Source: Bacteroidales bacterium (GTDB lineage Bacteria; Bacteroidota; Bacteroidia; Bacteroidales; Tenuifilaceae). From it: a stretch of DNA of 64,000 bases. Shown here piece after piece: positions 37,501-44,825 of the stretch. The notes beneath the pieces are model-generated. The model did not search any database and was not told where the DNA came from. It was given only the letters and a program-made list of their open reading frames with translations. The DNA lies in NCBI GenBank assembly GCA_013141385.1, contig JABFRB010000003.1:1-64000 (forward strand). The letters are read 5' to 3'. The position numbers and the translations under genes were made by a program. Position 1 is the first letter of the stretch, and each line of letters opens with the position of its first letter.

Positions 37501-38493
37501 GGCGGCATATCCAAGAAAATAAAAGAAACCGTTGAAAAAGTTCGAAAGCCAATAGACAAAGCAATTAGTAAAGGGTTAAAAGTAGTTGCCGATAAAGTCA
37601 AAAAATGGTTTGGAGGTAAAAAGGCTAAACCAGGAGACGCCAAAAAAATAAAAGAAGAAAATAAAACTGGAGAAGCAGAAAAACTTGATCCAAAAGATGA
37701 GAAAAAGCATAAAGAAATAGCCGATAAGATAGAATCCAAGCTAAAACAAAGCAAGATTCAGGAAAAAGAAGACTTTAAAGATTTCCACAAACGCAAGCAA
37801 AAAGAAGGAGAAGAATTAGAGGATAAATATCAACCTCAATTGAAAAAAGGTATTAATTTAGATGTTAAATTCAAATCAGTTCAGGAGGACGAGAAAGATG
37901 GGGATATGGACATTAAGATTAGGATCGCTCCGAATAATACTGAAGAGAGTTTTACCTTGGATGCTTCGGGTGATGTTACTGATATTCCGGTACAAAAAGG
38001 CGACCTATTAAAAGCAAAATATATAAATGGTAAATATCTTGCAGATGCAACTAAAGTTAATAAGCCTAAAAAGAAAGAAGAACATAAATTTAGGTATAAA
38101 AAGTTAAAAAATAGAGTTGAAAAAAATACATTCAAAGAATTTAAAGAAAAGTGGGATAAAGGAGATATAGAAAAGGTTAATGAGGAAAGGCGATATTTAA
38201 TTAACAACAGACCTACTCATAGTTCCAATTTCAGGAATGATGTTTGGGCAAAAGCGACTAAAGAAACCGATGCAAAAGGTGTATTTGTAAGAGATGCTAA
38301 TGTAAAGGAAATAAAAATTTATGTTGGGGATCCGTGGGATGCTGGACATAAAAAAGATGCAAAATATAGTAATTTAGTAGATGATTATATATCTGGAGAA
38401 ATAAGTTGGGAAGAATTTTTAGATGAATACCATGATATAAAAAACTATCAAGTAGAAGATGCACACGAAAATAGAAGTCATAAACACGAATAA
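34552..38493 (+). CDS. Giant eCIS-associated toxin with C-terminal GH-E nuclease
   Basis: The 1313-aa protein has a disordered Lys/Glu/Ser-rich N-terminus (1-300), alanine-rich helical and coiled-coil parts (300-720), an amphipathic or membrane-active helical region (~730-1010, 'LMLNPAGAIVRAIIAIYDLIMWLIDN' and 'AAGFIESAIAKTIPMILSGLAQFL') shared by large eCIS-linked proteins, and a basic linker (KKVKKWFGGKK). The C-terminal ~110 residues match the GH-E family of HNH/EndoVII toxins: 'WDAGHKKDAKYSNLVDDY', 'SWEEFLDEY', and 'ENRSHKHE' at the very end, with G1265 H1266 and the final Glu. A DNase toxin is expected. The adjacent ankyrin gene fits an immunity partner. It lies 46 bp after the second DUF4157 gene. 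Confidence 0.8.
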   Translation: MPISSKDTIKKDNSSPTNWGQSDIALEEPIKENSNKETQSQKSKSQDSNLNKIAPSQPEQKVIPTPSNFNIQLQPKVVTPKMSPSIKESNASAKTEKDNKKEKEEDKLEEKVIGEKTADFATPPKDDDKEKNKLEGKKNGKGIDKTETKEQKEKKGLDFKKTEGKEKPKGVEKEKTELDKNAAPKENPLEGQEVESKNTKQETAAVEKNAKSLSSSGGSASIKISKPKSTEQQVETVTAKTNKLEKTASQLNTGSKETFNEGLIKISEVTAEQQTTKSAAEKRTETEKAVQPSKEEALSEVNTATVEAVDNVSEPELDPDSAKNSLAVAIKSKMPKDVEDVKRLAESNPAEEASVEMNQLINSQTEKVKQTYNQIENTAEPVQKNAEAPLPAPEAPPQVSELKLSEGLIPTPAAEQTDFQEYVKASDDLVKNELQQPDLLKEFETSDAAPMAEARAARDGIKEDADNAPAEAAKVEQSEKSTLQQGLQNEEQKAISQMTADRAKGIAEAQNSQIEGKSKFEQEKLLVSENINKIYKKANDQVKEKLESLESKSMKTFEEGQKLALETFDKNVDKDLDTFFDERHSGVGGFFTSIGDWAMGTDDLPEVQAIFEKNRAVFVSAIDQLIEEISTDCQTVIKECEKIIADAKIEIDNYVNSLGGKLKEYGQGCQNDISKKLDKLTEDVKKKGEELKEKLKELRAKAIETIDKKIEERKEKMKGALSKLGKFLLDLAMKFFTFTLTSMGMSPDEVMGIINKGIATITAIVTNPIGFFSNLGSAVGQGLDLFQTNFKKHMIGGMMEWLTGAMGGTVEIPQEFSLKGILKMGLSILGLTWSNIRMKLVKLVGENIVTAAETGFEMVTILITEGPMGLWEWIKDEAESIKTSIIEGIKEWALITIVKNAVIQLALMLNPAGAIVRAIIAIYDLIMWLIDNIERIISFVNSVISSITNIAAGNISGAAGFIESAIAKTIPMILSGLAQFLKLGGISKKIKETVEKVRKPIDKAISKGLKVVADKVKKWFGGKKAKPGDAKKIKEENKTGEAEKLDPKDEKKHKEIADKIESKLKQSKIQEKEDFKDFHKRKQKEGEELEDKYQPQLKKGINLDVKFKSVQEDEKDGDMDIKIRIAPNNTEESFTLDASGDVTDIPVQKGDLLKAKYINGKYLADATKVNKPKKKEEHKFRYKKLKNRVEKNTFKEFKEKWDKGDIEKVNEERRYLINNRPTHSSNFRNDVWAKATKETDAKGVFVRDANVKEIKIYVGDPWDAGHKKDAKYSNLVDDYISGEISWEEFLDEYHDIKNYQVEDAHENRSHKHE

Positions 38494-38495
38494 AC

Positions 38496-39020
38496 ATGTC
38501 AGAAAATAATGAAATTTCAATAGGCAGATTAAGGTTTGCAATTAAAAAAAAGAAAAACAATGAGGTTATCTCTATTTTAAACAAATACGGTGTAAATGCT
38601 TATTACCAAGATTTAGGTTCTGCACTATCAATTGCCTGCATGACTGAAAATTGGGAAGTAGCAAAATACTGTATCAAAAATGGAGCTGATGTAAATCTAC
38701 CTGATTCGGAAGGGGATACTCCTCTTCACGATGCATGTTTACATGATAATCTTGAAATTGTAAAACTTTTGATAGAACATGGCGCAGAAGTAAATGTAGC
38801 AAATAAATTTGATAAAAGACCAATTGCACAGGCAATATCAAGAAACCCTATCAACCTTGAGTTAATAGAATACTTATTAATTCATGGAGCGGATTCTCAT
38901 ATACAAGAGAAATATGCTTTAAATGATCCAAGAAGGACTACATTTACTGCGTATGACTATGCTAAACATGAAATTAAAGATAAAAAATTAATGGAGTTAT
39001 TAGATCGATATAAAAAATAA
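38496..39020 (+). CDS. Ankyrin-repeat protein, candidate immunity to the GH-E toxin
   Basis: The 174-aa protein has three to four ankyrin repeats from about residue 30: 'GSALSIACMTENWEVAKYCIKNGADVNLPDSEGDTPLHDACLHDNLEIVKLLIEHGAEVNV' and 'LIEYLLIHGADSHI'. The N-terminus carries a basic KKKK stretch. There is no signal peptide, so it is cytoplasmic. It starts 3 bp after the stop of the GH-E toxin gene, so the two are translationally linked. Ankyrin proteins are recurrent immunity partners of HNH/EndoVII polymorphic toxins. Protection of the producer before particle release is the simplest reading. Confidence 0.8.
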   Translation: MSENNEISIGRLRFAIKKKKNNEVISILNKYGVNAYYQDLGSALSIACMTENWEVAKYCIKNGADVNLPDSEGDTPLHDACLHDNLEIVKLLIEHGAEVNVANKFDKRPIAQAISRNPINLELIEYLLIHGADSHIQEKYALNDPRRTTFTAYDYAKHEIKDKKLMELLDRYKK

Positions 39021-39055
39021 CTCTAAAAGTATTAACAATTAATATACCCATACCA

Positions 39056-39286
39056 ATGCACCCAATATTCGAAAAATACTTTGACCTGCTTTTGCAGATG
39101 TTTCAATACGATATCAATGCTATGAGCCACCCATGGATGTACTATTTTGTGCTACCAATAATTGGCTATCTAGTTTTCTTTTTTATTAAATGGGCAGTAC
39201 TTACAGCACCCTTTTGGTTACCATTTTCTATTATTATTGGTGCTGCAAGAGCAAAATCTGGCTCAAAAAGGAAAGTAAAACAGTAA
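39056..39286 (+). CDS. Small membrane protein at the end of the eCIS locus
   Basis: The 76-aa protein has one long or two short hydrophobic segments (~residues 28-62: 'MYYFVLPIIGYLVFFFIKWAVLTAPFWLPFSIIIGAA') and a basic C-terminal tail (KSGSKRKVKQ), so the C-terminus is probably cytoplasmic. No family is recognised. It is the last gene in the plus-strand run, 35 bp after the ankyrin gene. It may be a second immunity component or a membrane factor for release; nothing in the sequence decides. Confidence 0.6.
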   Translation: MHPIFEKYFDLLLQMFQYDINAMSHPWMYYFVLPIIGYLVFFFIKWAVLTAPFWLPFSIIIGAARAKSGSKRKVKQ

Positions 39287-39305
39287 ATAACAAATATTTT
39301 TTGCT

Positions 39306-39456
39306 AGAGGCTGTCTAGAAGATTTCACGCTAAGTTCACAAAGTTTTTCGCTAAGACCGCAAAGAGTATAACCCATTAAATCAGCACTTTGCAGTCTTTG
39401 CATTTTGTCTCAGCGTTCTTTGCGTAAAACCTTTTTGAGCCTTTTACACAGCCTCT
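39306..39456. repeat. Palindromic 'cgcaaag' repeat element A
   Basis: The ends agaggctgt (39306-39314) and acagcctct (39448-39456) are exact inverted repeats. Inside, a forward arm with 'cgctaagaccgcaaag' faces a reverse arm with 'ctttgcagtctttgca...ctcagcgttctttgcg', so the element is a long imperfect palindrome. The same word family recurs at 40287-40446 and around 58798-59110. It is a dispersed non-coding repeat common in Bacteroidota. Confidence 0.65.
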
Positions 39457-39513
39457 TTTTATTCTGTTGGCTTTGCCTGCAAAGAATTGTCCTTTGAAAT
39501 AATCCTTTGATAA

Positions 39514-39705
39514 TTAGCATCTGAAAACCGAGATGATGCAACAAAACCATTACAAACAGAATATGGTGATCCATCAGGGATAGAAAAAATAAAATCAGAA
39601 TTCATTGGCTCACCAAATGAAAATCAGCTAAAAACCACAACTACCAATGTATGGATTACATTTATTATCACTATTATTCTAACCCAATTAATGCTACTAC
39701 TCTAA
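39514..39705 (+). pseudogene. Orphan ORF fragment with C-terminal membrane anchor
   Basis: After a TAA at 39511-39513 the frame is open for 63 codons with protein-like composition (LQTEYGDPSGIEKIKSEF) and ends in a hydrophobic tail 'VWITFIITIILTQLMLLL'. It has no plausible start codon. It looks like the remnant of a tail-anchored small protein cut by the repeat immediately upstream. Low confidence; it could be chance. Confidence 0.3.
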
Positions 39706-39828
39706 AGTTATCAACAAGTTATTAACATCTTCCTGTTGATAACTTTACTATGTAACTCTATAACAGATAAGTTTTATTTCCGAAATTTATAAATATATCA
39801 AAAAACTATATTTTATTAACATATTAGG

Positions 39829-40185
39829 ATGGAATCCAAATATAGTAATGACCGTATAGCCTTTCGAACCCAAACTGGTGTTAGTGTATTAAATATTAAC
39901 AATATCATATATTGCAAGGGCGAAGGAAGATATACTCATATCTTTTTAAATAATAATAAACACATTGTTGTTGCAAAATTGTTAAAAGATGTTGAACTGG
40001 TTTTACCCTTAGATATTTTTTATAGAATCCACAAATCATGCCTTATTAACCTCGACTACGTAAAGGAATTGAATATTTTAAAGGAAAAGACGATAATACT
40101 AAAGGACGATACAAGGCTAAAACTAGCTTGTAGACGGCAACCAATGTTTTTCAAAAAACTACTAAGCAACGTTACAATGGTATAG
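39829..40185 (+). CDS. Stand-alone LytTR DNA-binding regulator
   Basis: The 118-aa protein is a LytTR domain without a receiver domain. The hallmarks are 'INNIIYCKGEGRYTHIFL', 'KLLKDVELVLPLDIFYRIHKSCLINLDYVKEL' and a final basic strand 'RLKLACRRQPMFFKKLL'. LytTR proteins bind direct repeats upstream of target promoters as dimers. Lacking a sensor partner next to it, its activity may be set by expression level. It is the only regulator near the eCIS locus, on the same strand, ~540 bp after its last gene, so a role in eCIS control is plausible but inferred. Confidence 0.88.
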   Translation: MESKYSNDRIAFRTQTGVSVLNINNIIYCKGEGRYTHIFLNNNKHIVVAKLLKDVELVLPLDIFYRIHKSCLINLDYVKELNILKEKTIILKDDTRLKLACRRQPMFFKKLLSNVTMV

Positions 40186-40286
40186 GTAAAACCCCTAATA
40201 CCATCCCTTAAATCGGATAAAAACATAGGAATAAACCCCTCCCCTTCTTTGCAAATTCATTCAAACAGTTCCCTCAATACTGCTCG

Positions 40287-40446
40287 GTTCACGCAAAGCC
40301 GCAAAGCACGCCGAGAGAGAAAAACCTTTGGTTTTTCTCTTTGCATCCAAACCGTAGGTTCAATTTGATATAACCCAATCACAATATTTTAGCTGTACCC
40401 CTATTCTATTTTCTTTGCGACTTAGCGGCTTTGCGTGCAACATTTT
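40287..40446. repeat. Palindromic 'cgcaaag' repeat element B
   Basis: The left arm 'ttcacgcaaagccgcaaag' faces the right arm 'ctttgcgacttagcggctttgcgtg', about 110 bp apart. A hairpin lies inside the element (gagagaaaaacc/ggtttttctc). It belongs to the same family as the element at 39306-39456; the two flank the LytTR gene. The rest of the gap to 40542 is AT-rich and featureless. Confidence 0.65.
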
Positions 40447-40542
40447 TTTATTGCAGAATAGTTTCCTCACAAAAAATATATTATTCGAGAAAAATTAACG
40501 AAAATTGCCCCCTCAAATTTCATAGTAACTAAACAAAAAAAC

Positions 40543-41190
40543 ATGATACAATATAAAGCCGCAATATTCGATATGGATGGAGTAATTGTAAACAATCACA
40601 ATTACCACGTAAAAGCTTGGGCAAGTTTCTGCAAAAATCATAGAATACCATTTAACGAGCAAAACTTTAGAACTAAGTACTTTGGAAAAAGCAACCGCGA
40701 TATCCTACCCAATTTAACTAATTCTAAACTATCGCAATTTGCGATAGATGAACTCGCAGAAGAGAAAGAGCTGATTTACCGAAATATCTATAGAGATGAT
40801 ATAAAACCCATTAGCGGGTTAAAAGCCTTTATAGCAAAGCTAAGGGAGCAAGGGATTAAAACAGCAGTAGCAACATCAGCACCAGCAAGTAATCTCAACT
40901 TTGTGCTGGATGAATTAGGTATCAGAGATATGTTTGATACTGTGGTTGATTCCTCCATGGTTAAGGAGTGTAAACCCGATCCCGAGATATACCTTAAAGC
41001 CTCAGAGCTAATTGGTATTGACCCAAAGGATTGTATCGTTTTTGAGGATTCAATCTCAGGCATACAATCGGCTCATAATGCTGGAATGGAAGTTATTGCA
41101 TTAATTACAACGCATAAAGCGGAGGAGCTACCAAAAACCTACATGCAAGTTTACGATTTTACGGAGGTACCTGAGAACGTGTTTTATTAA
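40543..41190 (+). CDS. HAD-superfamily phosphatase/phosphoglucomutase-like
   Basis: The 215-aa protein is a HAD subfamily I hydrolase with a helical cap. Motif I is FDMDGVIVNN (nucleophile Asp10 and acid/base Asp12), motif II TSAPAS (~residue 106), motif III Lys in 'KECKPDPEIY' and motif IV 'VFEDSISGIQSA'. The best match is to the beta-phosphoglucomutase/2-deoxyglucose-6-phosphatase group, which act on sugar phosphates. The exact substrate cannot be read from the sequence. It is monocistronic. Nothing links it to the eCIS. Confidence 0.88.
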   Translation: MIQYKAAIFDMDGVIVNNHNYHVKAWASFCKNHRIPFNEQNFRTKYFGKSNRDILPNLTNSKLSQFAIDELAEEKELIYRNIYRDDIKPISGLKAFIAKLREQGIKTAVATSAPASNLNFVLDELGIRDMFDTVVDSSMVKECKPDPEIYLKASELIGIDPKDCIVFEDSISGIQSAHNAGMEVIALITTHKAEELPKTYMQVYDFTEVPENVFY

Positions 41191-41315
41191 TGGTTGGAAA
41201 TGGGCAGTTAGAAATTGCCTTTTAGGCAAACGTAAAGGCAATCTCCATGAAAATTCGATTTTGAAACCGAATTTAGTAAATTAATTTTAAACGAATTGAA
41301 AATCCTGATAGGAAC

Positions 41316-41340
41316 AAAAAGCCGGATCACGAATCCGGCT
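41316..41340 (-). terminator. Rho-independent terminator of the lipoprotein gene
   Basis: A perfect 8-bp stem agccggat/atccggct with a 5-nt loop is followed on the minus strand by a short U-tract. It lies 45 bp after the stop of the minus-strand gene ending at 41386. Confidence 0.75.
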
Positions 41341-41385
41341 CAACGTTTGACTTTTATATCCGATCTTACGGATACTATCAATAAT

Positions 41386-42039
41386 CTATTTTTTGAAATT
41401 AATTGAATTTATCACTTCTTCTAATTCAGCCTTCTGTTCATCGTTAATATATGAAATTATGGCGCTAACACAAAACCCATTCTGAATGGTTGAATAGTAT
41501 GTCTGCCTAATGCCAACATCCAAATAGTTTAATAAAGCATTCATTGCATAGTATTCGGTATTATTGATAATAACTTTTGTAAACTCCTCATCAATACTAT
41601 CATATTGTAGTTGTGATCGCATTATCAGCTTTCGAGCCTGATATAAATAATCACTCCCATTCTTTATCCCTGGAAAATTTTTTATGTTCTCAGCCACAAG
41701 CATAAAGTTTGGATTATACTCCACAGCTGCTCCAACCTCATACTGGAACACAACCAATAGATTTGCTGAGTTTATTTCTGAAGCATTGAGAATAGCTTTC
41801 ATATTTTTGTCGTCACCAGCAACTACATCTTTACCCTGTTTAACTAGGTTTTCAGTTTGCTCCTTAGTTTGAATAACCCAATTGGCTGGTAAATTAATTT
41901 CCAAGTCAAAGAATGAGTTGGTATATTTATTATTCACAACCGACCCATAATCAAAATTTTTAGGCTTATTGCTATTGCTACAACTTATTGTAAAAATTGC
42001 TAAAAGCAATAGCCCAATCAAGTTAACTCGTTTTTTCAT
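41386..42039 (-). CDS. Lipoprotein of unknown function
   Basis: The 217-aa protein has a lipoprotein signal (MKKRVNLIGLLLLAIFTISC, lipobox Cys20). The mature part begins with a linker and a strand 'FDLEINLPANWVIQTKEQTENLV', and continues with 'ARKLIMRSQLQYDSIDEEFTKVIINNTEYYAMNALLNY' and 'QTYYSTIQNGFCVSAIISYINDEQ', reminiscent of PsbP/DUF1795-like folds in which a short post-translocation domain reads 'F..YDP..N..I..P..W'. No enzyme motif is seen. It is transcribed alone and ends in a good terminator. Confidence 0.7.
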   Translation of the reverse strand: MKKRVNLIGLLLLAIFTISCSNSNKPKNFDYGSVVNNKYTNSFFDLEINLPANWVIQTKEQTENLVKQGKDVVAGDDKNMKAILNASEINSANLLVVFQYEVGAAVEYNPNFMLVAENIKNFPGIKNGSDYLYQARKLIMRSQLQYDSIDEEFTKVIINNTEYYAMNALLNYLDVGIRQTYYSTIQNGFCVSAIISYINDEQKAELEEVINSINFKK

Positions 42040-42314
42040 ACCCTATTAGTTTTTAGTTTTATTCGTATTATACATCTGATAGTTTGTGCATTTAGGATGT
42101 GAGAAAGTTTAATATTTCCTTACCCTTGGGTAGTAAAACTAATAAAAAGGAACAAAATTAACAAACCAGCATAACCCTTAAGTTTGAGACGACCTCTTAT
42201 GGTTGTAATATCCCTAATAATTTGATTTTAAACCTAAAATTTAAGGAGCATTAAAATCCTAATAGTAGCAAATAGCGTTTGGCTGTTATATATCTGAATT
42301 GAAGAGCAATATTT

Positions 42315-42749
42315 TTATCTATCAAGATAAGTTTTCAATCTTTCCTTAATAAAGAATTCCCAGCCAGCCTGACAGCTTTCTCTTTTGAATTCTGGAATAT
42401 CTTGGGGGAAAGAATCTAATCCTTCATTAGTGACACGAAGTTTAGTATTTTCCTTCGATTCAAATAATTCAAAGGTCACGAAACCTTCACCTTTATGCTC
42501 CTTATATCTCCAGTAATACTTAATCTTTTTATTTGGTTCTACCTCTAGAATTCTCCATAAATGCTGAAAATTACGACCCTCTGATTGAACGCTAAATTCT
42601 GTTTCAAACCCAACCACAGGTTCAAAAGCTGGGATGTTATCGAAAAACCATTGTTTCATTTCTTCGAGTTTAGTAATAGCATTCCAAACTTTGCCAACAG
42701 ATGAGTTGAATTCCTGTTCAACAACAATGGGTTTACTTATTTGATTCAT
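42315..42749 (-). CDS. SRPBCC (AHSA1/START-like) domain protein
   Basis: The 144-aa cytoplasmic protein has the AHSA1-like pattern: 'IVVEQEFNSSVGKVWNAITKLEEMKQWFFDNIPAFEPVVG', 'FQHLWRILEVEPNKKIKYYWRYKEHKGEGFVTFELFE' and the C-terminal helix 'ESCQAGWEFFIKERLKTYL'. These proteins have a hydrophobic pocket and bind lipids or small ligands, or assist chaperones; no specific role is evident. A short spacer separates it from the upstream gene on the same strand. The gap 42040-42314 shows no gene. Confidence 0.88.
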   Translation of the reverse strand: MNQISKPIVVEQEFNSSVGKVWNAITKLEEMKQWFFDNIPAFEPVVGFETEFSVQSEGRNFQHLWRILEVEPNKKIKYYWRYKEHKGEGFVTFELFESKENTKLRVTNEGLDSFPQDIPEFKRESCQAGWEFFIKERLKTYLDR

Positions 42750-42832
42750 TTATGTATTTTTTAAATTAGGATTCTATTTGAGTTTCTTGATTGGTTGAAG
42801 TTTAAATTATATTACTCTGCGGTTGGTATCAG

Positions 42833-43960
42833 CTAATTTTCGTCACTGGTATGGTCAATATGCTCAAGTCCTTCGCTAACTTGTTTCATCAAATAAGGAA
42901 AATAGTGAGCCTTAGTATCAATAACTTTTATAAAATCATCTTCTGCTACCTGAAAAATATCAATAGAATTTTCATTGTATCCAAATGGCAGGTAATCTTT
43001 AAAAACTTTCAAATATTTTATTCTTTTTGAAACGAGTGGAATGAAAACAATTTTTGTTTTATCACCTAACATGCTTTTTATATAATCAAAAGCTTGCTTA
43101 GCCGTATTACTCGAAGCCAAATGATCGTCAAATAAAAGTATTCGAAATATTTTATCTTTAAACTTTGTTTTCTTTATTGCACTAAATAATGCGTCATTTA
43201 ATGCATTTTTAAAATAATCTTGTTCTGTCGTGTATCTTTGTGCCCAAAGACTCAGTATTGGCGTATTTGTGCCTGCAAAGACTGATTTTCCAATAAGATC
43301 AGCAACAATCATTCCTCCATTTGAAATACCAAGAACTGCATCTGGAACATATTTACCCTCATTAACAATTCGTCTTAAAAAATTTGAAATATACTGTATC
43401 TTAGTCATATACTCGTCCCATGACATAATTGGATCTTTAACATTAAGCTCGTCACCTCTACTTTCTAATATGTCTGGAATACTAACTGACATTTGTTTGA
43501 AGGTATCAAAAACAATGCTATCCGAACCTGATTTTTCATCAATACTAGTGCGGATAAATGAAGATATTTGCTTTCGTGCAATTTTCGGTTTAAAAATATT
43601 ATATAAAATTAATCTGTATCCCTTTATATCAAATGGAATAACGGTATTCTCTTGAGCTAATACAATCGTAATTTTATTTTTAAGAGAATATCTCATTCCT
43701 AACTCAAGAAAAACATTAGGATTGTGACCCGTAATATCAGCGATTACAATATCCGCTTTCGCTAAATGTTCAACAATTGACTTTGTAATTAAACCCGATT
43801 TACTTTTACCTACTTCACGATCAATAATCTGATCCTCACCAAAAATATCTCTTACTCCAGGTACTATTATTTCCTCAAAAATAAATTCGGATTCTTCCTG
43901 CTTTCCACCGTATTCATTTCCTGAACCGAATGGCATAATTACAAAAATGTTCTTTTTCAT
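42833..43960 (-). CDS. Deoxyribosyltransferase-like / phosphoribosyltransferase fusion
   Basis: The 375-aa protein joins two domains. The N-terminal half (1-135) is nucleoside 2-deoxyribosyltransferase-like: 'NIFVIMPFG', 'FEEIIVPGVRDIF', 'GLITKSIVEHLAKADIVIADITGHNPNVFLELGMRYSL', a pattern found in NAD- or nucleotide-processing effectors. The C-terminal half (~170-345) looks like a type I phosphoribosyltransferase: 'VPDAVLGISNGGMIVADLIGKS' and the PRPP-loop-like 'IFRILLFDDHLASSNTAKQAFDYI'. Nucleotide metabolism or a nucleotide-depleting defence effector are both possible. It is next to a TIR gene and a NucS-like gene on the same strand, which favours defence; this is inference. Confidence 0.7.
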   Translation of the reverse strand: MKKNIFVIMPFGSGNEYGGKQEESEFIFEEIIVPGVRDIFGEDQIIDREVGKSKSGLITKSIVEHLAKADIVIADITGHNPNVFLELGMRYSLKNKITIVLAQENTVIPFDIKGYRLILYNIFKPKIARKQISSFIRTSIDEKSGSDSIVFDTFKQMSVSIPDILESRGDELNVKDPIMSWDEYMTKIQYISNFLRRIVNEGKYVPDAVLGISNGGMIVADLIGKSVFAGTNTPILSLWAQRYTTEQDYFKNALNDALFSAIKKTKFKDKIFRILLFDDHLASSNTAKQAFDYIKSMLGDKTKIVFIPLVSKRIKYLKVFKDYLPFGYNENSIDIFQVAEDDFIKVIDTKAHYFPYLMKQVSEGLEHIDHTSDEN

Positions 43961-44102
43961 AACTAGAGTAGTTTAATTAATAGTTACACTAAACAAATTG
44001 TCATTCAATTAATTCAAAAAAAACAAAGTCGTTATTATATTATGAATCCAATTACCAGTAATTGATACTTAAACTTAATTACCAACTAATTAATTTATCG
44101 TT

Positions 44103-44131
44103 GTTAAATCTAGCAAGGATGGTGTGGTTGC
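44103..44131 (-). repeat. Cassette-like spacer after the TIR gene
   Basis: On the minus strand the spacer starts ~20 bp after the TIR stop and reads 'gcaaccacaccatccttgc'. The GCAACCA word recurs just after the stops of other accessory genes (44690-44820, 55476-55600, 56335-56362). Confidence 0.4.
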
Positions 44132-44149
44132 TACTAGCAGCATAACCTT

Positions 44150-44665
44150 TTACTCAACCTCCTCTTCACCACCTAATTCTTCGTACAAATTATTTAACGC
44201 TTTTCTTAGATGAATAAAAGTAGATTCAATACATCCGTTGGTATAACTTAAGTATTCTACGCCCAAAAGGTCTGATACATCCTGAAAATCAATAGATTTT
44301 TCCTTAATGATTATTACAGGTTCGTTTTCTAAGTCTTCATCATAATAAGATTCAAAGACACCACTACAATAACCTAGTTCGTAAAAAACATTTTGTCTTG
44401 CTCTGTAATTACCATTATCAAGTTTGTCATCTGGAGACATGATTGCAACAGCACAAGAAGCATTGTACCATATTTCGTCTTTAAATTTATCAATAATATT
44501 TTTTCCGCTAAACGAGTTTTGTAATAAAACAGCATTAAATAATAACTCGTCTTTTATGAATCTCTCTATTTTATGTACCTCTTGGGAGCGTCCATGAATA
44601 AGGAAAACAGTAAAATCCACATTTTCATCTTCTTCTTCATCATAGTATTGTCTATATTTCGACAT
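44150..44665 (-). CDS. CAP12/Pycsar-type TIR-like protein
   Basis: The 171-aa protein matches the TIR-like nucleotide-binding family seen in CBASS and Pycsar effectors (CAP12-type): 'FTVFLIHGRSQEVHKIERFI', 'VLLQNSFSGKNIIDKFKDEI', 'CAVAIMSPDDKLDNGNYRARQNVFYELGYCSGVF' and 'DVSDLLGVEYLSY'. The 'RARQNVFYELGY' segment is the strongest hallmark; its Glu is the likely NADase residue. There is no fused STING or cyclase and no cyclase is nearby, so its trigger is unknown. It may cleave NAD+ upon infection. The gene lies between a PRTase fusion gene and a NucS-like nuclease gene. Confidence 0.85.
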   Translation of the reverse strand: MSKYRQYYDEEEDENVDFTVFLIHGRSQEVHKIERFIKDELLFNAVLLQNSFSGKNIIDKFKDEIWYNASCAVAIMSPDDKLDNGNYRARQNVFYELGYCSGVFESYYDEDLENEPVIIIKEKSIDFQDVSDLLGVEYLSYTNGCIESTFIHLRKALNNLYEELGGEEEVE

Positions 44666-44689
44666 AATTATTAGTTTTAGTAATGCTGC

Positions 44690-44820
44690 AACATTCCCGT
44701 GGTTGCATTTGCTGGTGAGTTAGTATCAACTTTGGCATCCTGCGCTAAAAACAAACTATACGTTAGAAAAATTTAAGCAACTGCATCATCAGCCCCAATA
44801 TTTTTAACCACAGGTAGGCT
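44690..44820 (-). repeat. Cassette-like spacer after the NucS-like gene
   Basis: On the minus strand the spacer begins at the stop of the nuclease gene and contains agcctacctgtgg near its start, and atgcaaccacggg near its end. Part (44693-44720) resembles the spacers at 55476-55600 and 56335-56362 (ggttgcatttg...gag.tt). Confidence 0.4.
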
Positions 44821-44825
44821 GGCAA

